DNA from: Gp6-AA40 sp036802945
Lineage (GTDB): Bacteria > Acidobacteriota > Vicinamibacteria > Vicinamibacterales > UBA2999
Direction: 5' to 3'
DNA: 64,000 nt
Assembly (NCBI GenBank): GCA_036802945.1
Contig: DAIRVG010000006.1
Coordinates: forward strand, 28,132-92,131
This document shows, one piece after another, positions 52,591 through 62,242 of this stretch. Made by a program: the position numbers and the translations under genes. The notes beneath the pieces are model-generated. The model did no database searches and was not told where the DNA came from. It saw only the letters and a program-made list of their open reading frames with translations. Each line of letters starts with the position of its first letter. The stretch's first letter is position 1.

Positions 52591-53112
52591 CAGGCGAACG
52601 CCAACTATCCGAGGAACGAGCAGTTCTGCCGAGTGACGTCTTCCTGGTGGAATGGCATCGGATCGCAAGCGAAGATTCAGGCGGTCTACCCGTTACCGTG
52701 GGGCCTTCAGGTGAGCGGCACCTTCAAGACCCTTCCAGGCATCATTCAGACCGCGAACCTGGTTCGGACAAACGCGCAGGTCGTAGCATCTCTGGGGCGG
52801 AACCTGTCGTCCTGTCCGGCCGAGGGCGAGTGTTCGGCCACGGTCACCGTACCGCTCCTGCCGAGTGGCGAAACCACCAGCGCCACCGTATCTGGAGCGC
52901 TGTTTGACCAGCGATTGAACCAGACCGACCTGCGATTGACGAAAAGCATCCGGTACTCGCGCGGGCGCATCCAGGGCATGCTGGATCTCTACAACGTCTT
53001 CAACAATCGAGCGCCCCAGACTATTAACTCAGCCTACGGACCCGCGTGGTTGACTCCGACGACGCTCCTCGGAGGGCGGCTTCTCAAGTTTGGTGCGCAG
53101 ATCGATTTTTGA
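52591..53112 (+). pseudogene. TonB-dependent receptor, C-terminal beta-barrel fragment
   Basis: 173 residues in frame to a stop after KFGAQIDF. Typical of Oar-like/carboxypeptidase-regulatory-domain receptors: WWNGIGSQAKIQAVYPLPWG, DLRLTKSIRYSRGRIQGMLD, LYNVFNNRAPQTIN and an aromatic final strand. Plug and most of the barrel are absent; the fragment begins within 90 bp of the right direct repeat, so truncation and island insertion may be linked. Confidence 0.75.
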
Positions 53113-53342
53113 GCTGAACTACTGCGATCGCGTGGTGGAGGCAATCGACTCACCCGCGTGGCCCGCGTCGTGTGGATTCTCGCTGTTTGAGGTTTGCGAT
53201 TCGCTGGCCTGACGGGCGTCGGTGAAGTGGGAGCGCTGATTGGAGCGATTGGCGGTTGGTTGGCGTTATGCTCCTAGCTCCGCAGACGTCATTGCGGCAC
53301 CTCGGTCGGCCTAATCCTAGCGTCAACCCGGGAGAGAGTACG

Positions 53343-53678
53343 ATGACCACGATCTCGAAGGACGCTGACCTGGTTACGTTGATCAACGTCTTTACCGTCG
53401 ACCCCTCGAATCAGTCACGGCTCGTCGAGCTTCTCACCAAGGTGACTGACACATTCGTTCGCCACGCGCGCGGCTTTATCTCCTCGAGCCTTCACAGAAG
53501 CCGGGATGGTACCAAGGTCACGATGTATGCGCAATGGCGTGGGCTTGACGACTACGAGACGATGCGAAGGGACCCGGGGCCCGTTCCTTATCTCCAGGAA
53601 GCGCTCACCATCGCGAAGTTCGAGCCTGGGATCTACGACGTGGTCGAGTCATTCGCGCCGCCGCGTGACGTAATCTGA
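53343..53678 (+). CDS. Antibiotic biosynthesis monooxygenase (ABM) domain protein
   Basis: 111 residues, ATG after GGGAGAG. Dimeric alpha/beta ABM fold: LINVFTVDPSNQSRLVELL, GFISSSLHRSRDGTKVTMYA, QWRGLDDYETM. The family oxidises small substrates or degrades haem; role here unknown. Confidence 0.82.
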   Translation: MTTISKDADLVTLINVFTVDPSNQSRLVELLTKVTDTFVRHARGFISSSLHRSRDGTKVTMYAQWRGLDDYETMRRDPGPVPYLQEALTIAKFEPGIYDVVESFAPPRDVI

Positions 53679-53680
53679 GG

Positions 53681-54530
53681 TCAGACTGACGTTTTTACGG
53701 CGAGCACTGAACTCCAGAGCGCACCTCGGTTGATCCAATCAGGGTACAGCGTGAGCATTCCGTCATACAGTTCCCGCGCGGTCGTCGTCTGCATGGCCAA
53801 GCGCTCGAAATCGCGGATATATTTCCGGGTTTCTCCAATGATCCGAGGGCTATCATCGTTCCCGACGCGCTTGTGCCCGGCGATGACTGCGCGTGGCTTA
53901 AGCGACTCCATCTAGGGCAGCAATCCACTCTTGGCGCTTCTGCGCATCTGGCGACTCTGACAGGTGCAGATGATCGCCGTTGTAGGCAGCATCACCCGCA
54001 ACGATCAAACCGATGGATGGAACGTGAAGGCAGGTTGTGCTAGCGGTGTCGGTGAATCCGAGTGGCACACTGACTAAATCATGGCCTTCCAGGTTAATGA
54101 CGTTTCCAGTCAGCTCTTCCGCGATCGCAAGCTGGCTTGAAATCTGGTCGGGAAACCGCGGATTCCAAAAGGTCTCGAGAGACTCTGGCGACGCTTGCTG
54201 CCGCATCACCTTGATCACCTCCAGCCGCGCGACGAAACGGGCACTTGGAAATCGCTCCAGAATTGTACGGGTGCCAAAGAAATGATCGCCGTGGCCATGG
54301 GTGGCATAGATCGTCGTCAGATTCTTTCCGCTCGCGACTACCCAATCCGCCAGGGCGCGCGACTGCTCGATCGTAATAGGAGTGTCGACCAGAACAGCGT
54401 CGCGTTCCCCAGAAATCAGCGTTGACGAAATCGGCGGCCACGGCCGCGCTGTTTCGCCTGGAGCCACATCGGGCGCGATAGCCGGTATGCTCGGCGCCAG
54501 GAACACCTCCCACGTCAGGGATCTATTCAT
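53681..54530 (-). pseudogene. MBL-fold metallo-hydrolase, frameshifted near the C-terminus
   Basis: The frame from 54530 (MNRSLTWEVFLAP) carries HGHGDHFFG, the zinc motif, and GLIVAGDAAYNGDH, then stops at 53898 after EWIAALDGVA. The continuation ESLKPRAVIAGHKR ... ETRKYIRDFERL ... WINRGALWSS is in the adjacent frame (53681-53911). One indel near 53905 would restore a ~280-residue protein of the SoxH/metallo-hydrolase type. Either a true mutation or an assembly error. Confidence 0.8.
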
Positions 54531-54549
54531 CCCAGTCTCCCCCTTTTGA

Positions 54550-55285
54550 TCAGATCTGGGCTCTGCCACCGTCAACGAACAGTTCGATACCGGTGACGAA
54601 ACTGGAGTCATCCGAAGCCAGAAACAACGCCGCCTTCGCAACTTCCTCGGGTTCCCCCATGCGTCCCATCGGGACGGTGGCCACGATCCGCGCAATCACG
54701 TCTGCAGATTGCCGACCCGCCAGCGGCGTATCGATTGGACCAGGACTCACAACGTTCGAACGGATACGACGGTCCTTCAGATCTGTCGTCCAGGTGCGCA
54801 CGAACGAGCGAAGCGCCGCCTTACTCGCGGCGTAGACGCCGAAGGCGGCCGTACCCTTCACACTCGCGACAGAGCCGGTGAGAATGATTGAGCCACCATC
54901 ATTCAGTATCGGCAAGGCCTTTTGCACCGTGAACAGCGTTCCCCTCACATTGATGTTGAAGAGTCTGTCGAAGTGTTCTTCGGTGACGGCCCCAAAAGGG
55001 AGCGAATTCGCCAATGCCGGCGTTGGCGAAAACAATATCGATTCGCTTCTTCATCTTCGCGACGGTCTCGTACAGACGATCAAGGTCAGCCAGTTGGGCA
55101 ATGTCGCCCTGAACTCCAGACACGTTGGCGCCGATTGCCTTCACAGCCTCGTCGAGTTCCTTCTGGCGGCGGCCCGTGATGAAGACATAGGCACCCTCTT
55201 CGACGAAGAGTTTTGCAGCAGCCAACCCGATGCCTTCTGTCCCGCCGGTGATGACGGCGGTCTTACCTTCGAGCTTTTTGGTCAC
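54550..55285 (-). pseudogene. Short-chain dehydrogenase/reductase, frameshifted mid-gene
   Basis: First part (55285 down) has TGGTEGIGLAAAK (NAD(P) loop) and ANAG; the second part (to 54550) has NINVRGTLF, ILTGSVAS, YAASKAALR (catalytic Tyr/Lys) and GIELFVDGGRAQI. They join at 54990-55000 (CCCCAAAAGGG on the plus strand): removing one A gives APFGAVTEEHF. So the break is a 1-bp homopolymer difference. 245 residues when repaired. Confidence 0.85.
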
Positions 55286-55332
55286 TGTCCTTCTCCGTCA
55301 TTGCTGAACTGAAACTCTCCAGCTCCGATGCT

Positions 55333-55827
55333 TCACGCTCGCGCACTCTTGGGTGCGAGCATCGCCTGGCCGAGGTGATAGGACAGGTGGTTCGTGCGGC
55401 TCAGCAGGACGGCGAAGCGATTGCGCGACGCATCCTTCGCGAAATCTTCTTCCGATACGGCAGAGTGCCGCTGGACCCAGTCGGACCCCGACATTTTTTC
55501 AAACCCCTTCCACAATTCAGCATTGACGACGTTCCATGCCAGGCGAACCTGTTCGTGCGACGGAATGTCAGCCTGCGACTTGTCGGGATTCGAGACGAAG
55601 GCGAGTTCAAACTCGGGATGAAGTCGTCCTCTCAGCCCCAGCAGCGGCAGCATCGCGTCGTGGATGGCTGTCAGATGTCCCCACAGGTAAAGAATCCTGT
55701 TCCTGCCGGGCGCTATTTCCCGCAGGACCTCCTCGGAGGAGAGACCTCCAAAAAGCTTGTCCGCCCGATCGATTTGGGTCTTCCATGCCTTCAGCCCGAG
55801 GGCTACGCAAGAGCCGCCGTCTCCCAT
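55333..55827 (-). CDS. DinB-superfamily protein
   Basis: 164 residues from ATG 55827 (AGGAG 7 bp upstream). Four-helix DinB/YfiT fold with metal His positions in YLWGHLTAIHD and NHLSYHLGQAML. The group includes thiol-dependent transferases; exact function unknown. Confidence 0.8.
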   Translation of the reverse strand: MGDGGSCVALGLKAWKTQIDRADKLFGGLSSEEVLREIAPGRNRILYLWGHLTAIHDAMLPLLGLRGRLHPEFELAFVSNPDKSQADIPSHEQVRLAWNVVNAELWKGFEKMSGSDWVQRHSAVSEEDFAKDASRNRFAVLLSRTNHLSYHLGQAMLAPKSARA

Positions 55828-55914
55828 GCATCCATCTCCTGTCAACCTTCGTGCTTCGCTGAAGCCGGCCCGACAATGAGGACCGAGTCGATCCCACCGG
55901 AAGGATGGCCCCTG

Positions 55915-56277
55915 CTACAGGGTCGGCGTTCTCGACGACGCTGCGGCCTCAAGACGCTGTGCGTGCTTCAGACAATAAGGAGTCCAAGGCACGGCCTCGA
56001 GCCGTTGCTCCTCGATCGGTCCACCGTCAACGATGCACGTGCCGAACGTGCCATCGGCCACGCGGTCCAACGCGTCGCGCACCTGTTGCAGCACATCCGA
56101 ATTGTGTTCGGCTTCGGTAAATGCCTCTGACGCCACCTCGTCGGCGACGCTCGCGTCGCCGACGTCATGCGCCGAGTCGATGAATTCTCCCCGGCCCTGG
56201 TCGGCTTCCTGGCCAATCCGAGCGGACAGAGTTTTTTCCAGGTCGAGGAGGCGCTGCTTGTGATGCTCAATGTTCAT
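55915..56277 (-). CDS. TraR/DksA-family protein with altered zinc finger
   Basis: 120 residues from ATG 56277. N-terminal coiled coil (NIEHHKQRLLDLEKTLSARI) with acidic tip, then a C4-type finger region GTCIVDGGPIEEQRLEAVPWTPYCLKHA. Here the second Cys of each CxxC is replaced (CIVD and CLKH). DksA-like proteins bind the RNA polymerase secondary channel; zinc binding may be lost or changed. Confidence 0.8.
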   Translation of the reverse strand: MNIEHHKQRLLDLEKTLSARIGQEADQGRGEFIDSAHDVGDASVADEVASEAFTEAEHNSDVLQQVRDALDRVADGTFGTCIVDGGPIEEQRLEAVPWTPYCLKHAQRLEAAASSRTPTL

Positions 56278-56358
56278 GATGTGTTCCCCCACGACGCGGC
56301 GAATGCAGCTGCGAGACTGCAAGGCCGCGTGATTCACCCACTGATTCCCAGCAACCAA

Positions 56359-56796
56359 TTAGTTAGACGGTACCGCATCGGATACGAGCGTTAAGGCAGC
56401 CTTTGCGCAATCGACGTCGTTCTGCACCGTGGGCGCTCCGCTTAGCCCGATCGCGCCGATAACTTCTCCGTTCACCTTAATGGGAAATCCTCCACCCCAC
56501 GCGGCGACACGCGCAAGCGTGGGGATGCCGGCCAACAGCGACGGGTCGCCCTTAATAAAGTCGAAAAAGTCCTGCGTGGAGACGCCGAACAGGGCTGTGT
56601 ACGCCTTCTTCTGCGCAATCTCAATGGTAGGGACCGAGGCCCCATCCATCCGGCTAAAGGCCTTGAGATTGCCGCCGTCGTCGAGAATCGCTACGTTCTC
56701 GCTAACGCCCAGTTCTCTGGCTTTCGCCATCGCGGCATTCACCATTTTCTGTGCGAGCTCAGAAGAGATGCTGTGTTTCTTCACCACGTCAGCCAT
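56359..56796 (-). CDS. GlcG/HbpS-family haem-degrading-type protein
   Basis: 145 residues. AILDDGGNLKAFSRMDGA, ARVAAWGGGFPIKVNGEVIGAIGLSGA are the family core (PF03928). Members bind haem or cobalamin or act as accessory sensors. Its own ATG at 56796; 81 bp downstream is the DksA-like gene. Confidence 0.87.
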   Translation of the reverse strand: MADVVKKHSISSELAQKMVNAAMAKARELGVSENVAILDDGGNLKAFSRMDGASVPTIEIAQKKAYTALFGVSTQDFFDFIKGDPSLLAGIPTLARVAAWGGGFPIKVNGEVIGAIGLSGAPTVQNDVDCAKAALTLVSDAVPSN

Positions 56797-56962
56797 TGGT
56801 CACCGTCCTTATTGTGATTCGATCTGCTTCAGCGCCGCGGCGTCAGTCCGAGTAAGGCTGATGAGGGTGTCCGCCGCTAGCAAGCCAAGCAGTTCTGCTG
56901 TCGTCGACGTTGTCGAGAACTCCGGGCTCAAGCCTCTAGGTCTGCGGCCATCGAAGCGATCG

Positions 56963-57064
56963 TACCTCCGGCTTGGCGAGCACTCCGGTGGCAGTCCCGT
57001 GGACGCGTTCCTCGAGAACCTCGACTTCGTCCGGCTGAATGTCGGCGTGGCGTTCCGCTGGTGA
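56963..57064 (+). pseudogene. Probable outer-membrane protein C-terminal remnant
   Basis: The last 33 codons before TGA at 57062-57064 read SPVDAFLENLDFVRLNVGVAFRW, ending in an aromatic beta-strand typical of outer-membrane barrels. Nothing upstream in frame looks related. The remainder of 56797-57204 holds no gene I can support. Confidence 0.3.
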
Positions 57065-57204
57065 GAGGCAACGTGCCGATGGCCAACGCGACCGCCGAGG
57101 CGAGATCGCCACAGCCGACGCTCACGCCGGGACCGGAGACGAGGCGCGAGATCGCGTTCAATCGCGCCTTCCGCTGCGCGGGTGGTTGCGAGGGATGGAG
57201 ACGA

Positions 57205-58473
57205 TCAACCCGTCGAGAGATACCGATGCACAAAGGCGACGGCCATCGCGCCCTCTCCGACCGCCGACGCGACGCGCTTGACCGAATCATGGCGCACGTC
57301 GCCCGCAGCGAACAGGCCGGGCACGTTGGTCTCGAGGTAATACGGAGACCGATCGAGCGGCCAACCGTCAGGTGCGCCCCCATCGTGAAGCAGATCGGGT
57401 CCGGTCACGAGATATCCGGCCGAGTCGCGAACGACCCCGAGCGCAGCGGCCCATTCGGTGCGCGGCGCTCCACCGATGCAGACAAACAACCAGTGCGTTT
57501 CGATGCGTCGCTGCGTGCCCGTCTGATTATTCGTCACGACGACAGCCTCGAGCACCTCGCGCCCATCGAGTGCGGTAACTTCGGCGCGTGTGAGAACTTC
57601 GACGTTGCTCGCCGAGTAAATGCGATCGATGAGGTAACCGGAAACGCTGCTCTTGAGGCTGTCGCCGCGAATGACGAGCGTCACGCGCGGCGCGTGCCGT
57701 GAGAAGTGAAGCGTTGCCTGTGCCGCCGAGTTGCCACTGCCGACCACCACGACATATTGCCCGACGCAGAGTGGGGCCTCGCTTGCACCGGCTCCGTAAT
57801 AGACGCCTGCACCACGGAATCTCTCTTCGTTCGGCAGGGCGAGGCGGTGATAGTCGACACCGGTTGCGCAGATCGCTGCGCGCGCGACGACCTTGGTGCC
57901 GTCGGCGAGATAGCCCACGCGTTTGCCCGCGGAAAACTCGGCGCGCACGCCTTCACGGGCGATGAGGATCTCCGCGCCGAACCGGCACGCCTGCTCGCGG
58001 GCGCGATCGGCGAGCTCGGCGCCACTAATGCCTCGGGGAAAGCCAAGGTAATTCTCGATCTTCGGACTGCTGCCCGCCTGCCCGCCGACGGCCCATCGCT
58101 CGATGACGATCGTCTTCAGGCCGTCCGACGCGCTGTAGACCGCCGCGCTCAGGCCGGCCGGTCCAGCGCCGTAGATCGCCAGGTCGTAATTGCTCAGCGA
58201 GGGATCGCGAAGCCACCCGAGCTTCTCGCTGACCTGTCGAATCGTCGGACGCTCGATCCGTGTGCCGTCCGCGAAGACACAGACCGGCAGGCGATCGTCG
58301 CCGATGCTGTTGAGTCCAATCGCCCGCGCCTCTACGTCGGTGCGAAGCTCGATCCACTCGAAGGGCACGTCATTTCGAAACAGGAAGTCCCGAACCTCGT
58401 GGCAGTGCGCCGATCCGGTGCGTCCGTAAACTGTGACGAGCGGGCGCTGATCCGAAAGAGGTATCTCAGCCAT
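57205..58473 (-). CDS. Thioredoxin-reductase-like flavoprotein with N-terminal glutaredoxin-like domain
   Basis: 422 residues from ATG 58473. Residues 1-85 look like a glutaredoxin fold (VTVYGRTGSAHCHEVRDFL) with one Cys only. The rest is a TrxR-type two-Rossmann flavoprotein: AIYGAGPAGLSAAVY (FAD), GGQAGSSPKIENYLGFP, VVVGSGNSAAQATLH (NADPH), and GLFAAGDVR. The CxxC disulfide of true TrxR is absent (ASEAPLC region), so the redox partner is unclear. Confidence 0.85.
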   Translation of the reverse strand: MAEIPLSDQRPLVTVYGRTGSAHCHEVRDFLFRNDVPFEWIELRTDVEARAIGLNSIGDDRLPVCVFADGTRIERPTIRQVSEKLGWLRDPSLSNYDLAIYGAGPAGLSAAVYSASDGLKTIVIERWAVGGQAGSSPKIENYLGFPRGISGAELADRAREQACRFGAEILIAREGVRAEFSAGKRVGYLADGTKVVARAAICATGVDYHRLALPNEERFRGAGVYYGAGASEAPLCVGQYVVVVGSGNSAAQATLHFSRHAPRVTLVIRGDSLKSSVSGYLIDRIYSASNVEVLTRAEVTALDGREVLEAVVVTNNQTGTQRRIETHWLFVCIGGAPRTEWAAALGVVRDSAGYLVTGPDLLHDGGAPDGWPLDRSPYYLETNVPGLFAAGDVRHDSVKRVASAVGEGAMAVAFVHRYLSTG

Positions 58474-58710
58474 TGTCACATCGTGGACTCCGCTGCAATC
58501 GACGAACCGCGACGATCCAGCAGGCTCGTACGGTCCCTCGCCCGATCCTCGACGGCGCGCGGCGGTAATTCTCGACACCTGATCAATCAAAGAGCGCCTT
58601 TCAAGGCTACAGCGACGGAGCCCATCGCTCGAGCGGCTGGTCCAGGCACGGCCAATGACCGTGCCTGAGCTCCCTGTGACTGGCCGATTCTGCGGATGAC
58701 ACCGCTCCGA

Positions 58711-58917
58711 TCACGTGGCGACTGGAATACGTCGCCGCTCCGTCCGACTCTCAACCTTCGGGAAACGAATCGTCAGCACACCATCCTCTTCGCTGACATC
58801 GGCGCGTTCGACATCGATGTCGTCGGGAAGAGCGATCGTCCGGAGGAAGCTTCCGTACCGACGTTCTGAGACGTACACGTCCTGCCGTGTGCGGGAAGCA
58901 TTCGCGCGCCATGTCAA
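58711..58917 (-). pseudogene. Hsp20, truncated C-terminal half
   Basis: 68 residues: DVYVSERRYGSFLRTIALPDD and SEEDGVLTIRFPKVES are the second half of an alpha-crystallin domain with terminal I-x-V-like motif RRIPVAT. The first half is missing and the upstream 58 bp lead directly to the next gene. A third hsp20, decayed. Confidence 0.72.
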
Positions 58918-58975
58918 CGTGCACGGGCGCGATGGTGCGCAGGAGACGCCGGAGCCCGAGGCCCCGGCGTTTCAG

Positions 58976-59830
58976 TCAGCGGGCGGTTACGCGGTCCGCG
59001 TAGACGTAGACCGGTTCGCCTGAGCCCACCTCGGCCTTCAGCCCCTCCGGCATTTCGAGCACGACCCCCTCAACAGCGACGGTCTGCCCGTCCTTCACCG
59101 CGGTCTTTTTCACGGGCATCACGAAGAGACGCTCGCCGGATGCTGTACGAACCCAGAATCCCAGGGAATTCATCCCGGAGACGGTAGCGTTGGTCAAACT
59201 GACGCGCCGCCCGACGAGATTGTTGTTGTTGGCGCTTGCGACCTGGTTGGTATCCGTCAACGGCGTCTGGGCATTCGAGCCCGACGTGCCCACGGCTCCG
59301 GGGATCGGAACGCGAAGGCTTACCACCGCCGCCGCGGGTGTGACCGTCGTGACCTCGGTGGCAACCAGCACCGGCTTGGTCTCGATCTCGGCCTTGATCT
59401 TCGGATCCCTGATGATTCCTCCTTCCTGTTCGACCTTGGCGATGGGCAACTTCTCGATGATGCCGGTCACACGGACGGGGCCGTCGCCCCTCACAATCGC
59501 CGTGAACGGTTCGGGGACGGCCACGGGCATCTCTCGATCGAGATCGACCCAGTCCTTTTCGTCGATGGTGAACAGATGCGGTCCGAGCACTCTGTCCACT
59601 TCGCCCTCGACTGTCACGGTCTTGCCGAGATACTTCTCGGGGTTTTTCTCGAGATCATCGAGGTCCACCTTCGCGGGCTGGCCCGCCGTGGCTCCCTGCT
59701 GCGGCTGTTGCTGTTTCTGTTGCTCCTGTTGTTGCCGGCCGCTCGCCTGCTGCGCCACTAAGGGCACCGTTAAGGCCAGCGCCGCTGCTGTCGCGATGAT
59801 CACAGACAACCGTGAAACGTCTTTTCGCAT
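58976..59830 (-). CDS. Periplasmic OB-fold-like protein of unknown function
   Basis: 284 residues from ATG 59830 (GGAGGG 5 bp upstream). Signal peptide (VIIATAAALALTVPLVAQQ), a Gln-rich linker (QQQEQQKQQQPQQ), then two similar domains: PEKYLGKTVTVEGEVDRVLG ... FTIDEKDWVDLD and LVGRRVSLTNATVSGMNSLGFWV ... VEGVVLEMPEG. Each looks like a secreted OB fold. Function unknown. The ~400 bp upstream (59831-60228) hold no gene I can support. Confidence 0.72.
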   Translation of the reverse strand: MRKDVSRLSVIIATAAALALTVPLVAQQASGRQQQEQQKQQQPQQGATAGQPAKVDLDDLEKNPEKYLGKTVTVEGEVDRVLGPHLFTIDEKDWVDLDREMPVAVPEPFTAIVRGDGPVRVTGIIEKLPIAKVEQEGGIIRDPKIKAEIETKPVLVATEVTTVTPAAAVVSLRVPIPGAVGTSGSNAQTPLTDTNQVASANNNNLVGRRVSLTNATVSGMNSLGFWVRTASGERLFVMPVKKTAVKDGQTVAVEGVVLEMPEGLKAEVGSGEPVYVYADRVTAR

Positions 59831-60228
59831 GGATCCCTCCTGCTGAGACCGAATCGGGCGTTGAGCTCGCGTGCGCGTACACACGCAGGCGCTGCCGTGG
59901 CAAAGCAACGCCGATACTCAAAGTGAAGTTCGACAATCGAGGGGGAATGCGATTCGCGGTGCTGATGGCGTGAAAGGGGATGCGTTTCACATGTGGTCGC
60001 GTTTCGTGTTCGTGTGTGAGCTCGTACTTGTGGTGATGGCAGAACTCTCCCATAGGGATCACGAAAGTCTGCCGCCAATAGGAGGCAGCACGGTGTCAAA
60101 TCGGTGACACACGGCTGCGCGCGCCATCTTGTTACCTGGAGGTGCGCATGCAGGCGTCGAGCATCGGGTGGCCCTCGTGCCGTGTCGCCGGTGAGGCGAC
60201 ATCAGCACGAGGAATACGCTGGCCCGGC

Positions 60229-60543
60229 TCAGGGAACGATCGTGATCACGATCGTATCCGGCGCGACCTCGCCGTCCTGCCGGTCACCCGCCGGCATCGC
60301 TGACGTGGGCGAGGATTCATTGTTCACGGCGGCTTCCGCGCCACTAGCGGATATCCGGGTCAATGCGCCGTTGCGCGTCTCCTCCGGCTTCGTGGTCTCC
60401 GCCGCCGTCGTCAAAACGGGCTGCGTGGCGGCCTTGGCGAGACGACGGGCCTCCTCTTTCGGATACAGAAACTCATAGCCGGTTCGCGATCCCGGATACC
60501 ACCATGTCTTGATTGGTGGCGGCGTTCCTGCGGGAGCTTCCAT
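60229..60543 (-). CDS. Hypothetical protein, possibly missing its true N-terminus
   Basis: 104 residues from the only ATG in frame (60543). Conserved-looking segment IKTWWYPGSRTGYEFLYPKEEARRLAKAA; C-terminus DTIVITIVP. The open frame continues upstream through LFSTFFAIPAERPTPPEKPE, which looks like the end of a signal peptide, but no start codon precedes it before a stop. Suggests a truncated exported protein. Confidence 0.45.
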   Translation of the reverse strand: MEAPAGTPPPIKTWWYPGSRTGYEFLYPKEEARRLAKAATQPVLTTAAETTKPEETRNGALTRISASGAEAAVNNESSPTSAMPAGDRQDGEVAPDTIVITIVP

Positions 60544-60920
60544 GAAATTGAGCTCCGGCTTTTCAGGCGGCGTGGGCCGCTCTGCAGGAATGGCGAAAAA
60601 CGTCGAAAAAAGTGTCTCTGGACGTACTGATCAATTGAGAGGCATCCACGTACTACAACTAGATACGGGTCTACTGTAAATATGAAGCGACATCCTGTTG
60701 ACGCCGGAAGCAACCTGCGCGCGAATGAGGAGCCGAAGGCACGATGAGCAGAGGGGACCCGATCCAGGCTCGCATGTTCGCGATGAGACGAGCTTGCGCC
60801 TACGCAGCGTAAAATCACGACTTCGCGAACGCTCGCACGGGCCGCCGGCCGCTCTGGCTCGGCATACGCAGCGGCAGATACCGGCACCGCGCTTGCGCGT
60901 CCGCTCCCAGGGGGTGATAG
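60544..60920. other. Intergenic region without recognised gene
   Basis: 377 bp between a minus-strand hypothetical and the plus-strand HdeD gene. I see no supported gene, no terminator-like hairpin with a T-tract and no word-repeat locus here. Confidence 0.5.
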
Positions 60921-61448
60921 ATGGACGGATCTTCCGTGCTGATCGTTAGAGGGATCGTGGGCGTCGTCGTCGGGATCGTCGCGTTCCTCTGGCCAGGTAT
61001 CACGATCGCTGCGCTCGTCGTCATTTTTGGGGCCTACGCGATTGTCGACGGAATCACGAACCTGGTTCTCGGGTTCTCGCGTACAGGCGCGCACGGCCGA
61101 TGGGCGCACGTGCTGCAGGGCGTCGTCGGTATCGCCGCTGGCGTGTTGACGTTCATGTGGCCGGCCATCAGCGCGCTGGTGCTGATCCTGTTCATCGGCG
61201 CGTGGGCCATCATCACGGGCGTCTTCGAGATCGTTGCCGCGATTCGTCTGCGCCAGGTGATCACGGGAGAGTGGATGCTCGTCCTGAGCGGGATCGTCTC
61301 AATCCTGTTCGGCGTCCTGGTGTTTGCGTTTCCGGTGGCCGGAGCTGTCGGGATCTCGTGGGTCCTCGGCGTCTACGCGATGACCGCGGGCATTATCCTG
61401 ATCTCGCTTGGCGTCAGACTGCGCAGGCTCGTCGTCGCGACGGTGTAG
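60921..61448 (+). CDS. HdeD-family (DUF308) membrane protein
   Basis: 175 residues, six hydrophobic helices in three repeated pairs (LIVRGIVGVVVGIVAFLWPG; VLQGVVGIAAGVLTFMWPA; LVLSGIVSILFGVLVFAFP). HdeD in E. coli helps acid resistance at high cell density. Start at ATG 60921 after GGGGTG. Confidence 0.88.
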   Translation: MDGSSVLIVRGIVGVVVGIVAFLWPGITIAALVVIFGAYAIVDGITNLVLGFSRTGAHGRWAHVLQGVVGIAAGVLTFMWPAISALVLILFIGAWAIITGVFEIVAAIRLRQVITGEWMLVLSGIVSILFGVLVFAFPVAGAVGISWVLGVYAMTAGIILISLGVRLRRLVVATV

Positions 61449-61454
61449 CTGTCT

Positions 61455-61562
61455 TAGCCACGAAGGTCACGCAAGTCTCGAAGGTCACGAAATTCAAATC
61501 TGTTTTAGTTCGTGTTCTTCGTGACGTTAGTGCCCTTCGTGGTTCGAAACGTCTTTGTGGTC
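61455..61562. repeat. Word-repeat hairpin, class A variant (CGAAGGTCACG / CTTCGTGACG)
   Basis: AGCCACGAAGGTCACGCAAGTC and TCGAAGGTCACGAAA on the left; GTTCTTCGTGACGTTAGTGCCCTTCGTGG on the right. Between two convergent HdeD-family genes and touching the stop codon of the second. Confidence 0.85.
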
Positions 61563-62110
61563 TAGGCTCCTTCCGCAATCTCGAGCGCCAGCCTCCGCAG
61601 TCGCAGCGCCAGCGCCAGGAGCGTGAAGCCGAACAGCATCGCGTAGGGACCGATGACCCAGCGCGGATCGACGGCGTCGTCGCGCGCCACCAGCGGCCAG
61701 AGGCTGCACACGATCGAAACGACGCCGGCGAGCGGTAGGGGCCACTCACCCGACAGCTCCCGCCGGAGGGCGATCGCCACCGCAATCGCGGCGGCGCCGC
61801 TCAGGAATGCCCAGACCGCAAAGACATCCATCAGCCACAGCGCCGTTACGCCCGGCAGGGCCAATACGAACACACCAACGCCGATCCTGACGACCGCCTC
61901 GAATACGAGGGCGCCAGACCCGCGCTGATCGTACGCCGTTACAGCGAGCATCAGCGAAAGCGCGCCATCGCCCAGCGCATACGCCGCAATGAGGAAGGCG
62001 AGACCGAAGGTGGACCACGGCGGGGAGACCAGCGCCGCGATGCCCATCGCGAAACCGAATACTGCGCGGATGAGGAGCAGCGGCCAACCACGGGCAAGTC
62101 TGGCGAGCAT
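61562..62110 (-). CDS. HdeD-family (DUF308) membrane protein, second copy
   Basis: 182 residues from ATG 62110 (GGAGGTC 3-4 bp upstream). Six helices in pairs (LLLIRAVFGFAMGIAALVSP; VVRIGVGVFVLALPGVTALW; LPLAGVVSIVCSLWPLVARD). Convergent with the first copy and clearly diverged from it. Confidence 0.84.
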   Translation of the reverse strand: MLARLARGWPLLLIRAVFGFAMGIAALVSPPWSTFGLAFLIAAYALGDGALSLMLAVTAYDQRGSGALVFEAVVRIGVGVFVLALPGVTALWLMDVFAVWAFLSGAAAIAVAIALRRELSGEWPLPLAGVVSIVCSLWPLVARDDAVDPRWVIGPYAMLFGFTLLALALRLRRLALEIAEGA

Positions 62111-62242
62111 AGGACCTCCGACGGTGCGTGGGCTTGCCCCGCCGAAGCGGTCAGGCACAAGCCGCGAAGGCGGGCCGAAGCAAGAACGCCTCCGCGAGCG
62201 CGGTACCCGTCTGGCAATGCATCGATCGCGGGAGCGTTCGCC

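Noticed and set aside
56797..57204. Possible complete plus-strand gene ending at 57064
   Set aside because: Only the last ~33 codons look protein-like; the upstream part is antisense to the GlcG/HbpS-family gene.
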